Positions 37,701 through 47,983 of a stretch of DNA of 64,000 bases are shown piece by piece. The DNA is from Talaromyces rugulosus. Its lineage: Eukaryota; Ascomycota; Eurotiomycetes; Eurotiales; Trichocomaceae. The stretch lies in NCBI RefSeq assembly GCF_013368755.1, contig NC_049566.1, positions 2,914,001-2,978,000 of the forward strand. The letters run 5' to 3'. Position 1 is the stretch's first letter. Each line of letters starts with the position of its first letter. Both the position numbers and the translations under genes were made by a program. The notes beneath the pieces are model-generated. The model was not told the origin of the DNA. It did no database searches and was given only the letters and a program-made list of their open reading frames with translations.

Positions 37701-39970
37701 ATATCACTAGTCGGTATTATTTCATCATAATTTATCATTCATAACCCCGAGCTAACCCCGAGGCCATGTGGCGACCAACATACCGATTAGTAGAACTTCA
37801 GAAACCCTGTCTTCCATCCCTGCTCTCACATTCTCGAGTCCCAGCGCAGTGGATACGCTTCGATCTCAGATCTTTTTTTTGCTTTCTTTCTGCAAGATCC
37901 AGAATCCGCCCCTCTTTTTTTGCTTTGCGGCTTTGGTTTTGGCTTCCTCGGTTCTACCTACTCCTTCTTTCGGACAGTGTCCGGCCTGCTGGTATGCTCG
38001 GACCGTGGTTGAGTCTGTACCGTGCCAGATTAACCCTGTTTTATATATGCACTTGACATGCATATCCCGTGCTGTCTGTCCTCGGGAGGGGCGCCTCCAC
38101 GTCAGAACAACCAGACCTTGATCCTGCGGAAACGCCGTTCCGTTAACTTTTTGTGTGTATTTCTTCAGATGCACGTTTGCCCGGCCCCTCTCTTTGGTCA
38201 TTTTTTTGTCGATCACTGCCTGATCACCCCTCACGATCTTCATGTTCGACTGTGACAAGACTCCCAGATGACTCATTTACGGAGATTCATTTCAGGACCC
38301 AGCTAATCAGCGGCGCGCAGGTACGAGATTTACTTTTGCTGTTAACTTGTTAGTGTCACTGTCGGTTTGTTAGCTAGCTACCAAGTGCCGAACCAAAGTT
38401 AGTATGCACTACTAGTACTACATACTACGGATGAACTAAAGAGCCTAGTAGACATGTCACAAAAACAAACCCTTGCTTGTGGCGCATGCTGCATCTGCCA
38501 GACTCCAGATCCCAATCTGAGGACTGCTGAGCCACACTCCCTGTGGCAACTTGCAAGTGCAAGGCATCGATCGATCGATTTCGCATGCCTGCGCGATGCA
38601 AGGACATGAAGCATTCCTTAGATTCTCTTTACTGTCGTCGCACGAGTCGCGACCGACTCTGGCAAACTCCGAAGACCTCCGTAGGTCCTACTACTACTAC
38701 TACTTTCGAGCTTTTTAACAGGTTCGAGCACACGGTTTCTTATCTGGTAATAGTTCTTGCCAGCGCAGCCAGATTTCTAGTTGTGGACGCATGCACTAAG
38801 TAGCTCGTGTGATGTGACTGACGGCTTTCAAGTTTCTGATCTGTCATATTCCTTGCCAGACCGGAGAACACACTAAGCAAGATACCACTATCCTATTTAG
38901 ATTCATGTTCAATCCCAGTGGGGTAGCGAATCTATCATAAATATTCTTATTATTGAGATTTGATGTTCCCTACTAAACATTGAACTTGCAATCACCGAGG
39001 CTGGTGACTGACACAAACATGGGTTCATGCCAGATCGACATTTAATTTCCACAGCCAAGCAGACTGATGTCATTGATCTTTGTCTTTTCTGTTCTTTTTT
39101 TTTTTTTTTTTGGTGTTTTGATCGACGCCTCGATCGGAGAATTTCAAAGCCGTCTGGAACTAGTAACACGCAACTAGTGAATTAGTTTGACCTGCTGAAT
39201 CTGATCGATCGATGAGAATAGCGTTTTTATCGATTAGGTGTAGCAGTATGCATTGTTGTTGTTGTACAAAATTACTTTGGGCATGTAGGTAGGTATTTTG
39301 TTGATACGTCGAATAACGGATGAACTGCATCGGTGCCTAATATACTGTTGACCTTTTAGGTGCCCATCAGTATCAATTTGTAGTGGGTCAGTTGATATTT
39401 AAGATACGTGTACATATGTATTGAAAACAATAATCCTATTATGCCATTGTAATCAAATCTACTGCTGCTTCAGGAATTTTATTTATTAGTTCATATGAGA
39501 AAAAAAAACACAACTTTCTTATCCCTTCTCAAGAGATTTTGATATGATGGCATGGAAAACTAAAACTCAGTACGGTAAGATCTAGATTATAACATCACGC
39601 ACTTGGTGGTATCAGTAATTGTAACATATTCGCAATTTGTGTCAAGTAGTTTGGGGACATCTGGATGGTTGGCTTAGGCTCCGAGGGTAAAAGCCCAACC
39701 ATGCAATAGATTGACATAAGAACCACATTTACATGTATATTTCAGCATATCTTTATGGGTCGTCAGACGAAGTGGCGGAACATAGCGACAGAGAGGATAT
39801 GCTTGTAATATTCAAGAAGGGATTATTTTACATCCGAAAGGTTGACAACTTAATACAAGAGTGCCTAGAAGAGATATTGACGAGCATATGCCAAGAAGCT
39901 CGGTACCTTGCTACAGAGAATAGTAAAATGTTGAACAAAGATTGAATTCTGAATTATGCAAGATTCAAGT
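34733..39970. other. gene-poor region upstream of the homeobox gene
   Basis: More than 5 kb without a supported gene. It has A-rich leader-like sequence near 35100-35250, a CAG/TAG-type trinucleotide run (36888-36912), repeated TAC/ACT-rich stretches (38400-38425 and 38690-38705) and a poly-T run (39095-39112). ORFs up to about 130 codons occur (for example 37768-38121, and 39733-39945 ending just before the next gene), but none has a recognisable domain, signal peptide or splice pattern. A long regulatory region for the homeobox gene or old transposon remains are both possible. Confidence 0.45.
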
Positions 39971-42556
39971 CTAGTTATCTTTATACCCCACAGCGAGATT
40001 CTTCTGGTAGGCGGTTTCTTTGCTGTCCTTGATGTTTCCCTTCAGATTGAGCAGATCCTGTAAAATCTTACAGATTTCCTTGCGTTCCTTGGAGTTGCTA
40101 GCCATGCCCGGATAGATATGGTGATCAAGGCCCACGGCGACGACCATGACCCGCTTTTTTTCTTCCTTTGAACGGCGCCGTCTCTTCTGATCGCTCTTGG
40201 AGGGTTCTGCGGCAATAATGCCGACTTCCGGTCCTTTCTCAGTGCGGAGAGCCATTAAAATACCCATATACGCACTGGTTTCAGGCAGGGCTTTTTCCGC
40301 ACTTGAAATAGCAATGCCTGCCTCGTTTCGCAAGCCGTCAGTCAATCGGTCACCCTGTCTATTTTTTACTTGGATAACAATAAAAGACGTCTTGTTATCT
40401 TCAAGTATGGCGACAGGGATGATGATGTCGAAGTATGCCGTACCAGGATATGAAAACAGTGCCGTACCTCGACCCCAAGCTTGTCGGAGAACGGTGGGGT
40501 TCACTGGCCCTTCCAAGCGAGTGAAATGATTGAAGAAGACAAAGCCTTTCGTCATCAATTTGGTCACATGTTTCCCTGCCTGCTCTGAGGACAGTTTGGC
40601 AGTCTGGCTCTCCCCGAACAAACTTTGGACGAACTCAAGGACAGTTTGCGGTTTCGGAGTCTCTAGATCTAGGGACTGTTTTTTGTCGAAGGCAAACATT
40701 AAGATGAGAGCTGCTGCCATTTCTCCAATATCTCCAGTATCAATAGATCCAGATGAGCATTGTTTGTAGAAGTTCTTGAGAACTTCGAGCTTGCAACCAG
40801 GTCTAGTTGCCATTTCCGAATATGCAGCCCAGGCAAGAATTGGCTCAGAAGGCTGGATAGTGCGTAATTTTCGTCGATCATCGCTCATATCATAGACCAT
40901 CCTCAAATGGCCAGAGACCAAACTCTCACCGAGATGATGTGAGACTACATAGAACTGCAGACGGAAAGACAATAGGCTGGTAAGAGTCTCTTCGGTGAAT
41001 TCTTTATTGTCTGATCCACCATACATCTTCAGAGTGGCGTGATTCTTTAGACCATGAGTTCCACCAATTTGTAATTGGATTGCCCAGTTTGGCCGGCCGA
41101 AAGTAAACAATCGCCTTTTCCACTCGTTGTCAAATTTAATAGTAGACAAGTCTTTGATTGTATGGGGCCCTGTTGCTAAACTGTCGTGAGAAGAGATTTC
41201 CCAAATCGGCGTGAATTGTCCGCGGGGGTCTCCAGTAAGCTTTGCGCTGGGGTCAAACCCTCGAGGAGGCACGAAGACGTTGAATTTTGCGCACGTATCC
41301 AGTAAAACGAAGAAAATTTTCTCGTTTTCTTTCACCCCTCGTGACAAGCCATGAATCTGTTGATGCCTCGCAGCACGTCGGAAAGAAAGAAATGCCATAT
41401 CCGAGGGAGTGAGAAGTGCTCGTGCTTCATCAAGGCAAAATAAAATGTAGGGCTTGCCTTTTGCTGCGTCCGGGATCTTGCCCCCTTTCAAGTCCTTTGC
41501 GTATTCTTCGAAGAACGGCTCAATTTCCTCTTCGTATTCCGCCAATTCGTCGTCAATGTAGTGTCCATGGTCAAAAAACTCCTTTATCTCGTCGCTTTTG
41601 AAGTCACGTCCACGATTACTATTTAGTTTGATTCTCTTTATACCGTGGGGTCCTATTATGCGTTCATATAAACGCTTTAGGGCGTTTAAGAGTCCATCTT
41701 GGATTATTTTTTGTTCTCTATCGTCATAGACCTGCATTGTGAAATAGTCTGACGGGCTGATACCGTGTCGGCAACAAAGCCGAACCTGACGGATACTAGC
41801 AGCGATAAACATCTCAAATTTCGTGGTCATTCTTGCCCTGTCGCTGTCCTCGTAGTTAGGCATGGTACTGGTCAACTCGTTGACTAGGTAGGATGCACCG
41901 GGGTATGAAGAGGCCAGTTGCGGTGAAAGGCTCGCGTAAACCACGTAAGCAAGCCCTTTTCTGGCAATAGATTGTATTGAGAAGCTTTTGCCGATCCCAC
42001 TCGGGCCGACAATGGAAGTGTACGGGCTGAAGTAGGCTGCTGGGTCATATTGGCTGTAGTAGGAGCAGATCTTCTCCCACAGTGCTTCTGAGACATTGGC
42101 TTTTCCCTGCTCTTGCGTGTGGAAGGCATTTCTAAGCTTTTGGACTTGCTTTCGAGAATCGTTGAACTTCTTCTGGGCGGGGCTTTCTTTTCGAGGCACA
42201 TGTTTTTTGAGAATATTGACCAGGACACTAGCATCATCCTCAGAAGGAAGGAATTGACCAGTCTCCTGAAGACAAGAAATAAGGATCTTCATGAGTGTGT
42301 CGTCGTGCTTTGGGTCCCTGGCTCTTTCAAGATATTCCTGCTGGTCCAGAGGCAGAGTCTTAAATTCATCGTACGCTTTGACAGCACCGAAATAATTTCT
42401 CACATGTTTCAAAAGTGTAGAAGACAGGGGTTTGGAAGATTCGAGGGTCGAATTAATTCCAGCTTCGACAGTATATCGTAAGTGGAATTTTTCGCAAAAC
42501 TCCTTGACTGTTGTGCAGTCACGCCAAACGGCCGCGGATTCTCCAAGTGAAGACAT
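39971..42556 (-). CDS. P-loop NTPase fused to PD-(D/E)xK-type nuclease domain (Crinkler-like architecture)
   Basis: An uninterrupted 861-codon frame from the ATG at 42556. Residues 1-170 are helical and unassigned. An NTPase core follows: Walker A GPSGIGKS at about 184-191, Walker B ILFCLDEAR with the acidic pair at about 375-376, and a sensor-like strand IFFVLLDTC. The C-terminal third contains YFDIIIPVAIL (Asp about 710) followed by FIVIQVKNRQ (Gln728-x-Lys730), the D...(E/Q)xK core of restriction-endonuclease-like folds, with a basic KRRRRSKEEKKR patch near the end that may be a nuclear signal. NTPase plus REase-like nuclease is known from Crinkler/RHS-type eukaryotic proteins thought to derive from conflict systems. 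No signal peptide. A likely 5' UTR intron (42646-42576, GTATGT...CTAG) lies just upstream, and beyond it four copies of the ACAGCG-N11-CGCTGT dyad. Divergent from the SF1 helicase gene. Confidence 0.8.
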   Translation of the reverse strand: MSSLGESAAVWRDCTTVKEFCEKFHLRYTVEAGINSTLESSKPLSSTLLKHVRNYFGAVKAYDEFKTLPLDQQEYLERARDPKHDDTLMKILISCLQETGQFLPSEDDASVLVNILKKHVPRKESPAQKKFNDSRKQVQKLRNAFHTQEQGKANVSEALWEKICSYYSQYDPAAYFSPYTSIVGPSGIGKSFSIQSIARKGLAYVVYASLSPQLASSYPGASYLVNELTSTMPNYEDSDRARMTTKFEMFIAASIRQVRLCCRHGISPSDYFTMQVYDDREQKIIQDGLLNALKRLYERIIGPHGIKRIKLNSNRGRDFKSDEIKEFFDHGHYIDDELAEYEEEIEPFFEEYAKDLKGGKIPDAAKGKPYILFCLDEARALLTPSDMAFLSFRRAARHQQIHGLSRGVKENEKIFFVLLDTCAKFNVFVPPRGFDPSAKLTGDPRGQFTPIWEISSHDSLATGPHTIKDLSTIKFDNEWKRRLFTFGRPNWAIQLQIGGTHGLKNHATLKMYGGSDNKEFTEETLTSLLSFRLQFYVVSHHLGESLVSGHLRMVYDMSDDRRKLRTIQPSEPILAWAAYSEMATRPGCKLEVLKNFYKQCSSGSIDTGDIGEMAAALILMFAFDKKQSLDLETPKPQTVLEFVQSLFGESQTAKLSSEQAGKHVTKLMTKGFVFFNHFTRLEGPVNPTVLRQAWGRGTALFSYPGTAYFDIIIPVAILEDNKTSFIVIQVKNRQGDRLTDGLRNEAGIAISSAEKALPETSAYMGILMALRTEKGPEVGIIAAEPSKSDQKRRRRSKEEKKRVMVVAVGLDHHIYPGMASNSKERKEICKILQDLLNLKGNIKDSKETAYQKNLAVGYKDN

Positions 42557-42663
42557 CGTTCGTGAAGAGGGGAGTCTAGGCAAAAGACATTGTTTTGTGG
42601 TCAGTTATAGGTAACTATGAACGATGTAAAACAAGATGCGACATACCTTTTAGGAAGGAAAGA

Positions 42664-42800
42664 AGACAGCGACTTTGCCGCACGCTGTGAAGGGGTTAGA
42701 AAGACAGCGACTTTTCTGTACGCTGTGAAGGGATTAGGAAGACAGTGACTGTTAGTACACTGTGGGAGATAAGACAGCGACTTTTCAGCACGCTGTGGAA
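42664..42800 (+). repeat. four tandem copies of a 23-nt dyad, ACAGCG-N11-CGCTGT
   Basis: Copies start at about 42665, 42704, 42742 and 42774, spaced 32-39 bp, each followed by a GAAGGG-like tail. Three have arms ACAGCG and CGCTGT with an 11-nt spacer beginning ACTTT. The third has arms ACAGTG and CACTGT with a 10-nt spacer beginning ACTGT: both arms have changed so that pairing is kept. They lie 110-240 nt upstream of the nuclease-gene ATG, probably in its promoter or leader. Either a dimeric protein or an RNA hairpin could explain the dyad. Confidence 0.85.
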
Positions 42801-43586
42801 AGGGGAGAAGGGGGGGGGGGGGGGGGGGGGTGGGGGAGTCAGAAAAACAAGAAGAGAGGCACACAGGAGATACAGGAGATACAGGAGACACAGACGACAC
42901 AGACGACACAGAAACAAACAGGAAAGTGAAGAGAGAAGGGAAGGGTGAGAAGGAAAAGAGAAGAGGGAAGACGGATATGAGAAAAGACGAGAAATAAGGT
43001 GGTTGCGGCAGGCAACCACGCAGTTACCTAGATGGGTGCAAACATGACGTTGTGGCAAGCATCAACTGATGCACCGATTAGCTACATTCTTGTTGAAGGA
43101 GTGTCTATTCTACTAGAGGATATTATAAAGGTCTCTTCTCATGTTCCCATTACTTGAATTCGCTAGAGAGCTGCCAGCTAGTTATATTGGGACATACACA
43201 AACGTAGGATAGAATTGCTCCTTCGTCAGGGGCTTCTCGCTGCTTCGGCGGGGACCAGCAAGCTCTCCAAAGGCCCTGCCAAAAGAAAGAGAAGAAAAAT
43301 AAAGAGGGGGCTGGGGGGCTGGTTCTTTGTTTGTTTCTGCGGGGCGCCCCTGACAAGCAACGACTTCCTAATCGGGCATTGTTGACTCCCCACCATCTCT
43401 TTCCCTCGCCTCACCTCCACCACTTTCCCCTCTCACCTTCACTTCTCAGGATCCTGCAGCCTCTTTTCGCTGCCCTGACTTTTGTGCTTTCTGCAAGCCG
43501 CCTTGCCTTCTACCTTGACTTTTTTTCTTCGTCTCTGTCGTTGAAGCTTGTCTGTAAGCTTCACTTTATTTTTTTTTCTCTTGAAA

Positions 43587-43656
43587 ACTTCACAGCGTGC
43601 TGTAAAGTCGCTGTCTTTCAAGCCCCTCACAGCGTTCTGGTAAGTCGCTGTCCCCT
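43587..43656 (-). repeat. two inverted copies of the same dyad before the helicase gene
   Basis: Read on the minus strand, both copies are ACAGCG-N11-CGCTGT with spacers ACTTTACAGCA and ACTTACCAGAA, followed by GTGAAG or GTGAGGGG tails like those of the four left copies. They lie 48-105 nt before the helicase ATG. Relative to the gene each set precedes, orientation is mirrored, so both genes have the dyad in the same orientation with respect to transcription. Confidence 0.85.
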
Positions 43657-43698
43657 TACCCAAACTTTCTTTTTTCAAAAAAGATCGTTTTGCCTACC

Positions 43699-46600
43699 AT
43701 GGCCACCTCCTCGAAATATGATGGATTTTTCCGCCTCCAAGGAGGACGAGACTATCCAAGACAAGATCTGCTTCGCGCCACTCGCCGATTTCCAGTCCGT
43801 GTCTGCTTCCCAGAAAGTGCCAGCCAGCCAATACATGCTTTCTGTGTCATTCATCCTTCCAGTCAGAGTCCCGATATCACTATTTCATTCGGTGACAAAA
43901 AACTGGAACACGAACCGAGTGTTGTCTTCAGTTTTCCTCATTGCATCCTGGAATTCTACCTGGAGGGAGATGGAGAGTATGGCAATGACAAAATCAAAGA
44001 ATGGCGAGCCACAAAGCCTAACTGGTTTACGCCTACCAAGAATTTTGAAACCCCCAAAGCCGTCGCCTGCATTGATATCAGCACAAGAGACCCTATTACG
44101 GTCGGGCAGTTCAATTTGCTCTCGAGCGAAGAACAGGGAAAATGGCGAGCAATGCTCTCGGGCCTGGAAAATGGAAACATCGTCCTCATCCCAACTTTTC
44201 CCTCCCACAACGCTCCCCTCAAAGACATGTTCACCTGGCTTTCTCTACTACAAGGCAAAATCCTGAACAACCTCCAGCCTGTCAGCATCCTCGAGGACGC
44301 AGGCAATGTTCGAAGGGGCTTTTGGTGGTACTACGAATGCATTGCCAAAAAAGACGACAAAGACCTATCACCAATGGAACCATATCCATGGATGTGGCAC
44401 AACAAAGATGGGCGCTTGCAGTACAACCCACAGCCCGTAATCCGCCCATATTTCCTTGACAGCCACGAGCGGAAACTGTCGCTAGTTCCTGGGCTGAAGG
44501 TTGAACGTCAAGAGCAGATTAGTATCATCGAGAGAATCTTCAATAAGAACAGAGTGCACAAGTCGACAATCTGCCTCGCCGACAATGGAAAAAAGCAAAT
44601 CCATGTCTCAGTTGTTAAGCCAATTGAATACGCAACCGTTGAAATCCCAGAACTACCGGAGAAGACAGAGGTGCGTTTCAAAATCACCGACAATTCTGGC
44701 TCGTCTACAGTCGGTAAGGGGCAGGATCATTCAGATTCCAACAGCAGCCGACTTGGTCTTGATAACGCGCCATGGCTTGCCTTTGATTGACCTTGGGCCT
44801 CACTACGACATTGTTCTTGAAATAAAGCCCAACCTACGCCCGATAGAAGATCAAATTGCGGCTATCATTAAGTCTGGGGAGCCAGAGGTGGTCTTCGGTG
44901 ACAAAACCGAAAACTGGGCTCAAGGTTTCTCTCTCCACCGGACAGTGCTTGCCCATGGTTGCGAATTGGATCCTTCTCATGGATCTTTTTTCAAGTGGAG
45001 TATTCTGGAAAGAACAAGCCTGGACCTGGAAACAGCGAGATGGAGGATCAATTCTATCAAGAAAGCTTGTAGACTTGATACGACACAACTCGAGGCGTAC
45101 GAGAAGTCCTTGTTCTACATGGTTGCTGGTATGAGCCTAGTTCAGGGTCCTCCAGGCACCGGAAAATCTCACCTGGGCGTTGCTATCATTGTCACTGTTG
45201 CTAGTCTTGGGTTCAAAGTACTTCTCACCGCCGGGTCAAATAAGGCGGTCGACAATCTCTCAGCAGCAGTTACAAAATTCCTGAACAGAAACCCTGAAGT
45301 AAAAACCTGGTGTGGCGAGTTTGTTCGCGCCCGTACTCCGGGGTATCAGCTGAGCCTGTTCCATGAGCTTATTGTCGGAAGCTCAGAAAGCCACGGCCCA
45401 GCTAAGAACAAGACCGATGCTGACACCATCCTCGAGAACATCCAGCTTCCCCTGATGGTCAAAAAGCTTGTCTACAACGACCCTTATTCGTCCAAATACA
45501 TGCAACGATTTGTCGGACTGATCTCTGAATATATATCAGCCAAGGGTCATCTAAGTGCCGACAAGAGCAAGGCCTTCAAGAGTGACTACCAGCTGATAGC
45601 AGCCGAGATCGCGAAAGAATCGAGCATTGTGGCCAGTACCCTTAGCAACTCTGCGCACGATTTTCTTCTAAGTTTCCAACCTGACTTTGTGATCTGTGAC
45701 GAATCTGGACAGTGCACCGAGGGAGAATCAATGATCGCCTTGTCAAAGCCGTCGGTCAAAGCTTTTGTTCTCCTCGGCGACCCGCAGCAATTGGCGCCAA
45801 CCATCATCACCGAGCAGTCTGTCAATCCTAATCCCGAGATCGGATTCATAAAGAGGTCACTCATGGAGAGGCTCAAAGAGGCTGGTTACCCTTGTTCAAT
45901 GCTCAGGACGAACTACCGCTGCCATCCTGAGGTCCTGGACTTTTTCAACCGTACCGTCTACAAGGGCCAGTTGACAAAACCAGCCGGTTTCGTCCATGAT
46001 GGCTCTATTGGATACATCTGGGACAGCTTCACAAGAAATAACCGAGACTTCATTCTGGCATGCCAACAGAATAAACGACGAGTGTTCCTAACCGTTGATT
46101 CTGTTGCTACTAAGCCTGAGAGTTCAACGTCGTGGGTCAATCACCAGCAGGCAGACGTGGCACTGGACTTGTTGAAGGACCTCTACAAGCACAAGGCACC
46201 AGATGGACGGTCTATTACTGCCGTCGATGCGATGCTCATAAGTCCGTACAAGGCGCAACGGAATCTGCTGACTGAAAAGGCACTAGAGCGTGGAATCCCA
46301 CTCCCCGAAAACCTCACTGTCGATGCCTCCCAAGGCCAAGAGGCTAATCTTGTCATCTACATGTTGGTTAAGCCAGGTGTGAACCCGAAGCAGATTGGCT
46401 TTGTGGCAGATTCTCGGCGCCTCAACGTCGCCCTCAGCCGAGCCAAGGATGCTCTTGTGATAATCGGGAACTCGAAAGCCTGGAGCAAGCAGCTGATGGA
46501 GGAAATGAAGTACAACAAGACGCAAGCGGTTCTTAGAGCACTTATTACCGATGTGCAGGACAAGGCTAATATCGTTCCTGTTCGTCCCCTTTTGGGTGCC

Positions 46601-47161
46601 CCCCCGCTCACTCAAAGTAAGTTAGTATTGATCATTTCCAATTTCAGTTGCTTATAATCATATAGGTCTTTTGGGTGCCCCCCCGCCCACTCAAAGTAAG
46701 TTAGCAGTGATTCCTTTCCAATTTCAATTGCTTATAATCATATAGGTGACGACATGGATGTCGATAGCAACGCTGGAGATGCTGTTGCGGTTGGTGGAGC
46801 TAAGACTCATCGACCGAGATCTCCGCCAGCCAACATGCCAGAATTGACAGACCGACTAAAAAGGGCTCGTGTCAATCCGCCTGGAGGCAGCCGAACCTTG
46901 GGTGAGTCGGGCACTCGCCAGTTGAGCGAGGAGTACAAGGCAACCAGAAACGCCGAAATGGAAGCCCTCGACCTGGTGCTGGGGCTTGGCCAGCAGATCC
47001 GTGTCCTTGAAGAAACGGCAGACCAAGTTGATGCGAGGTTTTTTGATGCAGGGCCAGGTCTAGAGAGGCTGAAAATCGAGTTCGAGGAAGCGAAGGAAGC
47101 CCATAAAAATGTGTACAATCGCAGAAGGGAGTTGGAAAATGCAGGAAAGAAATACAAGTGA
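43699..47161 (+). CDS. SF1 helicase, UPF1-like, with a novel N-terminal region
   Basis: Exons 43699-44713, 44745-46616, 46666-46695 and 46746-47161 give 1110 residues in one frame. Residues 1 to about 400 have no domain I recognise. The helicase part has motif I QGPPGTGKSH (about 473), motif II VICDESGQ (about 656), LLGDPQQLAPT (motif III), YRCHPEV (about 728), TVDASQGQEANLV (motif V) and LNVALSRAKDALV (motif VI, about 899), the UPF1/SMUBP2-type SF1B set. After a Pro-rich linker duplicated by a 30-nt exon, the C-terminus is a charged helix, probably coiled coil, ending in GKKYK. UPF1-like enzymes unwind RNA or DNA 5'-3' using ATP. The first intron would be only 31 nt (44714-44744; 34 nt if the next CAG is used); a one-base frame error is the alternative. 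Divergent from the NTPase-nuclease gene. Confidence 0.8.
46589..46747 (+). repeat. tandem duplication of an exon-intron unit (about 79 bp, two copies)
   Basis: Copy 1 (46589-46667) and copy 2 (46668-46747) both run CTTTTGGGTGCCCCCCCGC, then the exon end CTCAAA, a GTAAGTTAG donor, an intron with TTCCAATTTCA and TTGCTTATAATCATATAG, and GT. They differ at only a few positions. Splicing both introns leaves an extra 30-nt exon (46666-46695) encoding SLLGAPPPTQ, with the frame preserved on both sides. Confidence 0.9.
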
Positions 47162-47983
47162 ATAATATCATGTATGCTAAACCTCAAATATTGATAGTAC
47201 TCTAATAGCAGCTAATATTTCTTTATAAAATTATATCAGTAGATTATCTAAAACTAAATGATTTTGATGGTATCTGGGAACCCCCGATTTCCTCTATTGA
47301 AGGTGACTGGGAAGTCTACCGACAAATACATTTGTACGAAACTATACAGCCAGACTCTATATATTCTTCTTATTCTTCTTGTAAATGTGTAAAAAAAAAC
47401 TTACAAACGATCAAGCAATTCAAATACAGCCCTTATCTCGACCAGAAAGCGACAAGTGTATCAAAATCTTCCTCATCCAGCACCTCTGGTTGCGAACATC
47501 CAAAGGCTGTAGATGTGTGTTATGTAACCCAATGCCAAGCCGTCAATACCCCTTAGTATTTGACCAACCATGGCCCAAGGGATAAGCCCGCTAATGATTC
47601 TTTACCTGTCGACCTTAAATTACCGCTTTACCAAAAAGGGACCCCTTAGTGGGGATAATTTCTCTTGGTCTTATATAATCTGTTTCTGCCGTCATTACCG
47701 TACCATCTCACTGGCCGAGCTCCGCCCTTCGGCTAAACAGCATGATAAACCCATACCTCAGCGATCACCAAATTCATCCATCCAAAGGACCATTGCCTTG
47801 CACTTGTACTGGAATTGCTCGGCACTTTTGCTGGTGCAAGACGGATGTACAACGCATTTCAATCAGCAGCTTGATACCCGGTACGGCGTTATGTTGGTAG
47901 CTCGGACTTTCCAATTTGTGTTTGCGTCTCAAGCCTTAACCCAGATGTTTCCGATACGAAATAAATTTCACGATATATCATCA
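47162..47983. other. intergenic; left inverted-repeat arm
   Basis: AT-rich 3' flank of the helicase gene, then a segment with the left arm of an inverted repeat (47611-47656) and the upstream flank of the amidase relic. An open frame (47570-48082) overlaps but has no recognisable domain before the amidase start. Confidence 0.5.

Larger units (their letters stand above)
42557..43698. promoter_or_regulatory. divergent promoter of the nuclease/helicase pair
   Basis: The 1.14 kb between the two start codons. It contains six copies of a 23-nt dyad (four at 42665-42796, two inverted at 43596-43650), a G-run of about 20 (from 42811), short tandem repeats of ACAGGAGAT and ACAGACGAC type (42863-42910), a 5' UTR intron candidate (42576-42646) and a CT-rich leader before the helicase start. 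Confidence 0.7.

Noticed and set aside
37768..38121. ORF of 117 codons with hydrophobic segments
   Set aside because: No homology recognised, overlaps competing ORFs on both strands, no splice or leader signals.
39733..39945. ORF of 70 codons rich in charged residues just downstream of the nuclease gene
   Set aside because: No family recognised and no supporting context; kept only as part of the intergenic description.
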